This document shows, in pieces, positions 42,077 to 48,067 of a stretch of 48,067 nucleotides of DNA. The notes under the pieces were generated by a model. It had not been told where the DNA came from. It searched no databases and saw only the letters and a list, made by a program, of their open reading frames with translations. The DNA lies in the NCBI GenBank assembly GCA_900539655.1, contig UQCR01000046.1, positions 1-48,067 on the forward strand, read 5' to 3'. This DNA is from an uncultured Robinsoniella sp. GTDB lineage: Bacteria > Bacillota > Clostridia > Lachnospirales > Lachnospiraceae. Position numbers and translations under genes: made by a program. The first letter of the stretch is position 1; every line of letters begins with the position of its first letter.

Positions 42077-42121
42077 TTACATACCTCCTACTGGTTTTCT
42101 AATTTAATTGATTTTCAAAAA

Positions 42122-42145
42122 TAAAAACGGACTGAAGATCAGCCC
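42122..42145 (-). terminator. Probable intrinsic terminator before the pilin gene
   Basis: Minus strand: GGGCTGA pairs with TCAGTCC (one G-T), three-base loop, then TTTTTATTTT. It ends the 42185-42496 transcript. Confidence 0.75.
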
Positions 42146-42184
42146 ATTCCATGTGTTTTTCTTAATACCCGCGCCATCATACTC

Positions 42185-42496
42185 TCAGCGGACTGCCCTG
42201 TTATTTTTACTCTTGATCGGGGCATTAACAAATTCCTGCAAGCCATGACCGCACGGTACGTACTGCCTGCGGTTTTCTTCACATAGAAAAATATCATATT
42301 TCTTGCCGCCGGCAGCTTTATAAAAAGCTTCATAATCATATGCATATTTTCTCCATGGTTCATCAGTGGATGTCATCCCTAGTTCCCGGTCATCCCGCAG
42401 TTTGCATGCGCGTTCCATAAAATCGCCATCTTTATCCTCAAATGTCCTTAATGGATAAAAATGATATCCACCATACTCAAAACTTTTTTTATCCAA
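42185..42496 (-). CDS. Small hypothetical protein
   Basis: 103 aa, soluble. FEYGGYHFYPLRTFEDKDGD, RELGMTSTDEPWRKYAYDYE and YDIFLCEENRRQYVPCGHGL. The YHF-x-P-x-R ... DRELG pattern is found in uncharacterised proteins of Clostridia plasmids and ICEs. Start TTG with AAAAGGGG upstream. The 148 bp between this gene and the radical SAM gene holds nothing I can call. Function unknown. Confidence 0.68.
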   Translation of the reverse strand: MDKKSFEYGGYHFYPLRTFEDKDGDFMERACKLRDDRELGMTSTDEPWRKYAYDYEAFYKAAGGKKYDIFLCEENRRQYVPCGHGLQEFVNAPIKSKNNRAVR

Positions 42497-42644
42497 CGGT
42501 TTCCCCTTTTCTGCTAAAGTTCAGTAACCCACTCAAGTCATTTCCCTTACGATTTAGGTTCGTCACGAATCCGGTTCATCTTCACGCCCTTCCTGCCTGT
42601 CAGCATATATTTAAAGGAACTTTCATTTCCACTTCTTTATTTCA

Positions 42645-43520
42645 TCATCCGTTATGTAATCGCAGATTACAGCAATCATCCTTATTTGGATTGAAGTTAT
42701 CTCTCCAATACTCATAATGTTCTGTTACATCTTCGCAAACTGTTATCTCCGGTATCCTGATCTTCTTGATGATTTCCATCTTTTTTTCCAGTGGTAAGTG
42801 GCAGTATCCTCCTTGTTTTAACCTGTACCCACTGAAATCAACATCGTGCAGCCAGCTCTTGATCCAGCTATTGACACGCAAAAATTCCACAACACAGCGA
42901 TTGATCCCTAATGAATTTAGGCTGTCAAAGTCCATGAAATCCTCAATCAAGGGGCTTAACCGGATTGACACATCATATCCCGCAGATTGCAATTTTTTTA
43001 TTGCCTCTACTCTTTTTGATGGGATACTTGCTTTTTCATAGGTCAAAGCCTTGTTATCATCTAAAGTCGTGACCGTGATTTGTATATGGGCCAGATCCTT
43101 GTCCAAAATTTCCAGATATTCGGGCTGTGCGATCAAATGGGATTTTGTTACAATCAGATATCCAACACCACACCGGTTCATTTCACAGATTGTCTCATAA
43201 GTCACATGATGTTCCGCTTCAAAAGGCTGAAAGCAGTCTGTCATTCCACCCATGCGCAGGATGGTTCCCGGAGGTATCTTCCGAATCTTCCTCTTAATCT
43301 TATCAATATCTGCGATGCTCGGCGCTGATGGGTTCCAAAATCCACGAAAAGACAGAAGTGACCGTGCATAACAATAATCACAATCGTGCTGACAGCCACA
43401 TCCATACGTATCCAGTCGTACACTGTATTTGCATTTGTCTCCTTCGTTACCTCTTACTTTTTTGTAAAAACTCTTATATTCGCTTCCTATTCCTCCTCTT
43501 CTTTTCAATTGGTTGGTCAA
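42645..43520 (-). CDS. SPL-family radical SAM protein
   Basis: 291 aa. YGCGCQHDCDYCYARSLLSF has the C-x3-C-x2-C cluster motif of radical SAM enzymes, followed by RMGGMTDCFQPFEAEHHVTY and IVTKSHLI, as in spore photoproduct lyase-like proteins carried on plasmids. HIQITVTTLDD and IRLSPLIEDFMD belong to the barrel. It differs from true spore photoproduct lyase in length, so repair activity is uncertain. The start is a TTG at 43520 without a clear ribosome site; a GAGGAGG lies inside the reading frame further down. Confidence 0.82.
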   Translation of the reverse strand: MTNQLKRRGGIGSEYKSFYKKVRGNEGDKCKYSVRLDTYGCGCQHDCDYCYARSLLSFRGFWNPSAPSIADIDKIKRKIRKIPPGTILRMGGMTDCFQPFEAEHHVTYETICEMNRCGVGYLIVTKSHLIAQPEYLEILDKDLAHIQITVTTLDDNKALTYEKASIPSKRVEAIKKLQSAGYDVSIRLSPLIEDFMDFDSLNSLGINRCVVEFLRVNSWIKSWLHDVDFSGYRLKQGGYCHLPLEKKMEIIKKIRIPEITVCEDVTEHYEYWRDNFNPNKDDCCNLRLHNG

Positions 43521-43656
43521 CTTATTAATCTTTGGAAATGGTTCCCTTTATTGCGGAGTGTAGTACCGCCCTACAATCTCCTGGTAAAGCATCCAGACAT
43601 GTTCTTTACACTACCCCGCTTCATTTATTTTTCATTATAAGTACCAAGAAAAGCGC

Positions 43657-43684
43657 AAAAAAAAGCAGGCTGACGAATCAGCCT
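43657..43684 (-). terminator. Strong intrinsic terminator after the zinc-ribbon gene
   Basis: Minus strand: AGGCTGA, TTCG tetraloop, TCAGCCT, GC, then eight T. It is the clearest terminator in the window and closes the replication/partition unit. The remaining 43521-43710 holds no gene. Confidence 0.9.
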
Positions 43685-43710
43685 ACCACAGTGATACTCA
43701 TTATTCACTA

Positions 43711-44007
43711 TTACTTTAACATTTCTTCCATATCCGCTAAATCGGGAAGAATCAACTGGCATTCGCAATCACCATAAATTGCTTCTCCACATACCGGACA
43801 TTCCTCTATATCACAGCCCAAATGGTGAAAACTCCCAAATGGCGCAAAACAATCTGGGCAGATATCATCTTCGCCAAATACATCCTCAAACCTTTTCTCT
43901 GCACCAAAAATGATACGCGGGTAACTCTTTCCATTACAATTGCATATCCCTATTTTACAACCCACATGTTCCAGCATTTCTCCGCCACAAATTTTACAAA
44001 TAGCCAT
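43711..44007 (-). CDS. Zinc-ribbon protein
   Basis: 98 aa with several metal-binding pairs: CKICGGEM at the start, CNCNG, then CPDCFAPFG, HHLGCDIEECPVCGEAIY and CEC. It seems to have two to three zinc sites. Such proteins follow ParM/ParR in related plasmids. DNA or RNA binding is possible but not shown. AAGGAGAGTACAATT precedes the ATG. Confidence 0.75.
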   Translation of the reverse strand: MAICKICGGEMLEHVGCKIGICNCNGKSYPRIIFGAEKRFEDVFGEDDICPDCFAPFGSFHHLGCDIEECPVCGEAIYGDCECQLILPDLADMEEMLK

Positions 44008-44028
44008 AATTGTACTCTCCTTGACTTA

Positions 44029-44193
44029 TTAGGAAGGGGTTCCCATGTCTACTAAAAGCATGAAAATATGAAATACAAATAAAAACATACAGCCTATCAC
44101 TTTGACACTAAATGATACAACTTTTAATATTGCATACGCAATTCCAAGTAATAATTTTCCTATAAATTTTATCATAGCACATAATATGGTCAT
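44029..44193 (-). CDS. 54-aa membrane protein downstream of parR
   Basis: Met-Thr-Ile-Leu-Cys, then mostly hydrophobic sequence (IKFIGKLLLGIAYAILKVV, then VIGCMFLFVFHIFMLLV) ending in a short polar tail. Two membrane spans are likely. AAGGAG lies ten bases upstream inside the end of parR, which supports translation. It could be a toxin-like or phage-type small membrane protein, but no match is known to me. Confidence 0.65.
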   Translation of the reverse strand: MTILCAMIKFIGKLLLGIAYAILKVVSFSVKVIGCMFLFVFHIFMLLVDMGTPS

Positions 44194-44195
44194 AT

Positions 44196-44639
44196 TCAAT
44201 CTTCTCCTTCGTCTTCAAATCCAGTGAATGAACTATAGAAATTAAGCAGATTAAAATCCTTTTCTGTCGCCTGGTTCGCCGTCTCCGCTGATCGTTCACT
44301 CTCACTTTGGGGTTCCTGTTCCTCTTTTGCTTTCGTGTCACTTCCAGTAACTGCAGGAATAGTAGTCGTCTGCACTGATCTCAGTACGTCTTCCAATGCA
44401 CGTTTTGTCAGTTCACGGAAGTATTCCTCTTGCTCTCTTATGTTTGAGAGGATACTTTCCAATTTCTCATATTCAGCCTTCTGCTTCAGATACTCTGAAT
44501 AATAGATTACCGCCTCGGCAATATAGTCATTTTGAGAAGTAAACAGCTCCCGGTTGTACTCTTCCAGACAGGTAAGTGCCTGGAAATGTACCGGGTTATT
44601 TTTATAAAGCCGAAGCGTTGTAACATATTTATCGTCCAT
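44196..44639 (-). CDS. parR: ParR-like centromere-binding protein
   Basis: 147 aa. The N-terminal part (KYVTTLRLYKNNPVHFQALT, then YIAEAVIYYSEY) fits a ribbon-helix-helix adaptor of actin-type partition systems, with an acidic, unstructured C terminus (FEDEGED). It lies directly after parM (11-bp gap). ParR binds the centromere parC and the ParM filament end. AAGGAGGCCATAA precedes the ATG. Confidence 0.75.
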   Translation of the reverse strand: MDDKYVTTLRLYKNNPVHFQALTCLEEYNRELFTSQNDYIAEAVIYYSEYLKQKAEYEKLESILSNIREQEEYFRELTKRALEDVLRSVQTTTIPAVTGSDTKAKEEQEPQSESERSAETANQATEKDFNLLNFYSSFTGFEDEGED

Positions 44640-44650
44640 TTATGGCCTCC

Positions 44651-45577
44651 TTAACCGGCCATATTCTGCCTGGCCTTCCATATGCTCTTTAAAGTTTCTT
44701 CATATCCTCTTGCATTTGCATGTATATCCGGAATACAGATTACGTCCTTACCCTCGTTATCACCAAAATTCTGCATGATTGCGGCTCCTCCACCCATAAA
44801 GATTATTTTTTCCAAATGCAGATTGTATCCGTGCTTTTTTATCAAGCTATAGATGTATTCCGTATATTGGTTCAATGCCTTTCGGATTACACGAAGATAG
44901 GCTTCGTCACCCGCATATGTACCTGTCCGCATTATCGTTTCAATGATATATGGTTTGGCTTTTTCCCCAAACTCAGCCATTAATGCCTCATTTACATTGG
45001 ATATACACTTTATTGTACCATTATTATCTATAATAGGCTGTGCTCCACTGGGTCGCATATTTTCTATTGGAACTCCATCAACGGTTCCTCCTCCTATATC
45101 TACCAGAAGGCAGGATTTTCCCTGTGTCTCTGCCAATATATCTGTGATTGCTGCAAACCCCTGCATATATACGCTCACGCCTTCCAGAAAGACATTGAAC
45201 CCTTCTCCCTGATAACGAAAAGATAACTCCCTTTCCCTGCCCAAGTATTTCCTGAATGCTTTCATTTGCGATTCATACCACCTCGGTGGTAATCCTGTAG
45301 CCAGCCTGACCGCCGCCTGATTCTTTCCTCTGGCTTTCAATTCAGCGGCAAGTGATGCCAATGTGAGAATGTAGTAATCATCGTCCACTGTTTTATCAAC
45401 TTTTGTATCCACATCTTCCCTACTGCCACCGATTGAGTAATACTTACCTTTAAACTCCAAAATCTGATTTAGATTACTGGGCTTCACCTTATTCTGTGTT
45501 ACTGTAGACAAAAATGCGGTATTCGCCGTTTTCATCTGTCTGTTACCATGGTCGATTCCAAGTATTTCTCTATCCAT
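44651..45577 (-). CDS. parM: ParM/StbA-like actin-type partition ATPase
   Basis: About 308 aa. Actin-fold landmarks: GIDHGNRQMKTANTAF (phosphate 1), LLVDIGGGTVDGVPI (phosphate 2) and KIIFMGGGAAIMQNFG (adenosine). It forms dynamic filaments that push plasmid copies apart. The ATG at 45577 follows AAGGAGGAGACAGTCATT; the frame to 45682 has no better start. The parR gene follows. Together they indicate a low-copy replicon. Confidence 0.9.
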   Translation of the reverse strand: MDREILGIDHGNRQMKTANTAFLSTVTQNKVKPSNLNQILEFKGKYYSIGGSREDVDTKVDKTVDDDYYILTLASLAAELKARGKNQAAVRLATGLPPRWYESQMKAFRKYLGRERELSFRYQGEGFNVFLEGVSVYMQGFAAITDILAETQGKSCLLVDIGGGTVDGVPIENMRPSGAQPIIDNNGTIKCISNVNEALMAEFGEKAKPYIIETIMRTGTYAGDEAYLRVIRKALNQYTEYIYSLIKKHGYNLHLEKIIFMGGGAAIMQNFGDNEGKDVICIPDIHANARGYEETLKSIWKARQNMAG

Positions 45578-45599
45578 AATGACTGTCTCCTCCTTATGT

Positions 45600-45803
45600 T
45601 TAATATTCTCCAGAATGTTCCAAAAGTTCGACTTCTTCAACCGCTTCTCCGAAACCCTCATCATCTTCCCAATCTGGTTCATGTTGCTTTAATATAATAA
45701 CAAGATTTCCCTTGTCATTATTCTCAAAACCCACATAGCAATCTTCTGATTCTTTTCCTAACTGTAATAACTCCATGATTTGGTCAATCTTATACATTTT
45801 CAT
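45600..45803 (-). CDS. Small acidic hypothetical protein
   Basis: 67 aa, rich in Glu and Asp (PDWEDDEGFGEAVEEVELLE). GGAGGTAGAAACG lies before the ATG, so it is likely translated. It lies between the DUF6075-like gene and parM. Function unknown. Confidence 0.65.
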   Translation of the reverse strand: MKMYKIDQIMELLQLGKESEDCYVGFENNDKGNLVIILKQHEPDWEDDEGFGEAVEEVELLEHSGEY

Positions 45804-45817
45804 CGTTTCTACCTCCT

Positions 45818-46243
45818 CTATATGTCATAACGCAGTTTAACGGCTTCCAGAAAATATTTTGCATATGGGCAATCAAAGATTTCTTCAACAGCATAATCTG
45901 AACTGTCTTCCCCTATATGATATCCTTCTATTGAATCGTCCCGTTTTACTTCCTGCGAAAATCCAGTATAGAGGTTAATCGCCAGCCGTGTTACCTTCAC
46001 AGAAGCAGATGTCTGCCACCCAGCGAATAAAACCAACGGATTCACCTGAAAAGTTCTTTGATCCACAATATTTGAAAAAGCTGCCCTTGTCTTGTCACAG
46101 ATACCAAGAGTATATATCATAGCAATTTCTTCACTGTCCCTGCGTGAATTTGGAAGTTCCCGCACCTTTTCATAAAAGAAACGCTCATGTGCTTCATCGG
46201 CAAATACTATGTCCATTACCTCCAGCTTGTTAATATCAAACAT
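45818..46243 (-). CDS. DUF6075-like hypothetical protein
   Basis: 141 aa. MDIVFADEAHERFFYEKV, EIAMIYTLGICDKTRAAFS and INLYTGFSQ are the recognisable parts of DUF6075-like proteins found beside replication genes in Clostridia. GGAGGAAAAT places the start at the ATG 46241-46243. Function unknown. Confidence 0.75.
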   Translation of the reverse strand: MFDINKLEVMDIVFADEAHERFFYEKVRELPNSRRDSEEIAMIYTLGICDKTRAAFSNIVDQRTFQVNPLVLFAGWQTSASVKVTRLAINLYTGFSQEVKRDDSIEGYHIGEDSSDYAVEEIFDCPYAKYFLEAVKLRYDI

Positions 46244-46269
46244 ATTTTCCTCCACTTCTTATTTGGCAG

Positions 46270-46465
46270 TTATAATTCCTGCAGGATAGATTCAATATTC
46301 TCGTTAAATATCTTTTGCAAGACTAAAATGACTTTGTAGGACGGCTTTTGTTGCCCGTATTCAATTCTCTGATATGTGCGGAGACTGATATCCAGCTTGT
46401 CCGCCAATTCCCACTGTGTCAAATTCTTCTCTATGCGTAATTGTCTAACCCTAGTAACTGCTCAT
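46270..46465 (-). CDS. Small HTH (XRE-type) regulator with out-of-frame start
   Basis: A 62-codon frame reads VRQLRIEKNLTQWELADKLD, ISLRTYQRIEYGQQKPS and ends at 46270; this is a complete Cro/XRE-like helix-turn-helix. However, the only ATG with a ribosome site (46463-46465, after GGGGG) is one base out of frame, and the HTH frame itself begins after a TGA with no ATG, GTG or TTG before residue 13. It is either a pseudogene, a gene with an odd start (GTT at 46458), or a sequence error. It probably controlled the rep gene next to it. Confidence 0.7.
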
Positions 46466-46477
46466 CACCCCCTTTGC

Positions 46478-47563
46478 TCATGCATATTGAGGGGAGATGT
46501 CACCATTCATCACCACTTGATTCATAACGGAATTACTTAATGTGAATGTCGCATTATATAAGGCGGTTAGCAACACTGCACGCATATTCCTGATTTTTGT
46601 TTTCGTCTCTGACAGGTTATTTAAAATAAACTGTATTCTAAACATATCTAATTTCCAAAACACCGATTTAACAATGGCTGTTGGTTTTTCTTCCTGGTTA
46701 ATACGAATCGTATCCTTCGTTGAAGTCAGTACGTCAACTGCAATTCCCACAATTTCATCCAGACGATCAATATCAAAGGGACGATCAATACATAACGCAT
46801 CGTATCCAATCTTTTCTCTAAATGCCTGTAACGTTTTTTGATAGGACTGGACTGGATTGGTATAATCTGTCGTTGAAATATCTGTGTTAATATCTGTATT
46901 TGTCTGCCTGTTACCAGATAGTGCTGTACCTTCTGAAAAGTGGCACCTGCTATTTTGCGGCGTGGCAGGTATCTCTTTTTTGGGTGATACCCTCTCTCTT
47001 TTTGGGGAGACAGCTCCCTCACCAATGACTGCCATCTCACTATTATTCACAGTAAAGCACTGTCCTTCAACGATTTCCTCTACAATGTCTTCCCCCCTGT
47101 CTCCCATAGAAGGGATAGGGGCATCATAACAGTGCGGATACGTTAATTCTTTCAATTTCTCAACAATCAACTCAATATACAGTACATTATTTACAACAAG
47201 TCCATTCAAGTTTATTGTCCTGAATACTCTTTTTATTACGCCTAATTTCTCCAAAAAGATGATTGCATTAGTAGCTTCTTTTTTACTCAATCCAAACTGT
47301 TCCGCAATCTGTTGATAACTTCTCTGGAGTAAATCAGCTTTAAATTTTTTACGAATTGCAATGATCTGTCCAGTGCTTTCGTCCCTCAATTCAGTAGGAC
47401 GATACCAATAGACAATATCTGATAATATAACGATTGCAGCCAAATGCGGTTTTCCCGTCTCTTTAACAATCGTCTTATACCATGCTTGTGGTGTAATGTT
47501 GCCGGTAATACTGATTTCGGCACTTGCATCTACGATTCGATTTCCTGTCGTATACTCTCGCAT
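46478..47563 (-). CDS. repA: Replication initiator-like protein with DUF6017-type C terminus
   Basis: 361 aa. The N-terminal winged-helix region: WYKTIVKETGKPHLAAIVIL, SDIVYWYRPTE, SYQQIAEQFGLSKKEATNAI and FLEKLGVIKRVFR. After a Ser/Pro-rich linker comes the DUF6017-like end: FRIQFILNNLSETKTKIRNM then RAVLLTALYNATFTL. Proteins of this kind serve as replication initiators of Clostridia plasmids and ICEs. The ATG 47561-47563 behind AGGTGAG is preferred over the GTG at 47572. No iterons are visible inside the gene. Confidence 0.8.
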   Translation of the reverse strand: MREYTTGNRIVDASAEISITGNITPQAWYKTIVKETGKPHLAAIVILSDIVYWYRPTELRDESTGQIIAIRKKFKADLLQRSYQQIAEQFGLSKKEATNAIIFLEKLGVIKRVFRTINLNGLVVNNVLYIELIVEKLKELTYPHCYDAPIPSMGDRGEDIVEEIVEGQCFTVNNSEMAVIGEGAVSPKRERVSPKKEIPATPQNSRCHFSEGTALSGNRQTNTDINTDISTTDYTNPVQSYQKTLQAFREKIGYDALCIDRPFDIDRLDEIVGIAVDVLTSTKDTIRINQEEKPTAIVKSVFWKLDMFRIQFILNNLSETKTKIRNMRAVLLTALYNATFTLSNSVMNQVVMNGDISPQYA

Positions 47564-47568
47564 CACGC

Positions 47569-47706
47569 TCACCTGCCCTTCTTTTCAAGAGAAGTACAGA
47601 TGGTGCGTAATCTTTCGTCTGATTTCTTTGCTGTCACAGCCAACGAAATACTTACGACCATTGGCAACACTATCAAAAAAATAATCACAATAAATAGTAT
47701 CTGCAT
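47569..47706 (-). CDS. 45-aa membrane protein, first gene after the rep leader
   Basis: MQILFIVIIFLIVLPMVV plus SISLAV gives one membrane helix, then a basic tail ending EKKGR. AGGAGGAAAAGGGT precedes the ATG. Its stop is 6 bases before the rep start, so the two are probably coupled and the leader acts on both. It may be a leader-peptide-like gene or a small anchor for the replication complex. Unknown. Confidence 0.65.
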   Translation of the reverse strand: MQILFIVIIFLIVLPMVVSISLAVTAKKSDERLRTICTSLEKKGR

Positions 47707-47733
47707 ACCCTTTTCCTCCTAAAATGCATAAGA

Positions 47734-47866
47734 GGACTAAGGTCAGCTAACAAAGTTGCTTCACTTAGTCCTCTATATTCATTTATTTTTAACAGCGCTG
47801 TTCTCCCGAAAGAGAGTTTTTACTTCGGACGAAGCAAAAGAAAAGGATATTTGGAATAGGACTAAG
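47734..47866 (-). promoter_or_regulatory. Leader with three mutually pairing segments
   Basis: Minus-strand transcript order: ACTTAGTCCT at 47867-47858, AGAGGACTAAGT at 47774-47763, CTTAGTCCTCT at 47741-47731. The middle segment can pair with the first (10 bp) or the third (11 bp) but not both. The third also holds TCCTC, complementary to GAGGA in the ribosome site at about 47719. So pairing 1:2 could free segment 3 to mask the ribosome site, and pairing 2:3 would expose it. Confidence 0.55.
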
Positions 47867-47969
47867 TATAAGCAGGTCCCAAACCACCCGGTTGCGACCC
47901 CTAGCCTTAAAATATCCCACTCTTTGGAAAACGACACTGGATTTTTAATGAAAAAGCAGTTCGATTGTG

Positions 47970-48044
47970 GTATAATAAATTAAGACCAAAGTAGCCGCAA
48001 ACCCTTGATTTCATTGGGTTCCTTGCTAACTTGGTCTTATTATA
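47970..48044. repeat. Inverted repeat flanked by TATAAT on both sides
   Basis: TAAGACCAA (47981-47989) pairs with TTGGTCTTA (48031-48039), with an inner AACCC/GGGTT stem (48000-48004/48016-48020). TATAAT sequences lie at both outer edges (47970-47975 on plus, 48039-48044 on minus). It may be a structured RNA, an operator, or a bidirectional regulatory site. Confidence 0.6.
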
Positions 48045-48047
48045 ACA
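48039..48047 (-). promoter_or_regulatory. Extended -10 promoter for the rep operon
   Basis: TGTTATAAT on the minus strand (48047-48039) is a perfect extended -10. The -35 position falls on the last bases of the window (GAAAAC, weak). Transcription from about 48031 would give a 325-base leader that includes the inverted repeat and the three-segment structure. Confidence 0.55.
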
Positions 48048-48067
48048 CGGTCACCGGCACCGTTTTC

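Noticed and set aside
42139..42363. 74-aa minus-strand ORF overlapping the 103-aa gene
   Set aside because: It is in another frame, runs through a terminator hairpin and has no ribosome site; the 103-aa frame has recognisable family motifs.
47756..47983. 75-aa plus-strand ORF in the rep leader
   Set aside because: It crosses the inverted repeats and has no ribosome site; the region is better explained as a minus-strand leader.
1..48067. tRNA or rRNA genes
   Set aside because: I saw no cloverleaf with a T-loop GGTTC-type box and no rRNA motifs.

Overview
The window looks like part of a large conjugative element (plasmid or plasmid-like ICE) from an anaerobic Firmicute, most likely Clostridia/Lachnospiraceae. 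The basis is moderate-to-low GC, AGGAGG ribosome sites, ParM/ParR partition, a DUF6017-type replication protein, a PcfB/VirD4 coupling module, a MOBP-type relaxase with MobC, DUF5688 proteins and a Tad-like pilus locus without outer-membrane secretin genes. Family names come from memory of these families; no search was run. Every credible gene lies on the minus strand, so the biological order runs from the right end of the window to the left.

Right end (48.07-43.6 kb): a structured leader with an extended -10 promoter and a possible three-way RNA switch, a 45-aa membrane protein, the replication protein, a small HTH gene with a damaged start, a DUF6075-like gene, parM and parR, a 54-aa membrane protein and a zinc-ribbon protein ending at a strong terminator. 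Next (43.5-32.8 kb): an SPL-type radical SAM protein, then a Tad/Flp pilus operon (pilin, prepilin peptidase, 36-aa membrane protein, CpaB, TadZ, TadA, TadB, TadC, two pseudopilins, a DUF6550-like lipid-anchor-free membrane protein and a Trp-rich secreted protein). Then (32.8-28.1 kb): a repeat protein, a PAPS-reductase-family protein, an XF1762-type protein, a second radical SAM protein and a Toprim primase-like protein.

Middle (28.1-13.3 kb): eight consecutive DUF5688 paralogues, a cytosine-C5 methyltransferase whose motif I sits at the C terminus (circular permutation), then about 480 bp of non-coding DNA packed with hairpins and seven copies of TGATAGCA, which is the best candidate for oriT or another cis-acting locus. 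After it come four paralogues of a second, unnamed family and a pair of paralogues of a third.

Left end (13.3 kb-1): mobC, relaxase, several small conjugation genes, pcfB and virD4. virD4 is cut by two group II introns only 198 bp apart. The first intron carries a recombinase-in-trio (RIT) element of three overlapping tyrosine-recombinase genes inserted inside its own reverse-transcriptase ORF; the second starts 48 bp before the window edge. VirD4, and so conjugation, would depend on splicing of both introns, and the first can no longer make its own maturase.

The whole is a transfer module (oriT candidate, MobC, relaxase, PcfB, VirD4), a maintenance module (replication protein, ParMR), a surface-pilus module that may help mating contact, and a large accessory block of paralogue arrays of unknown function.
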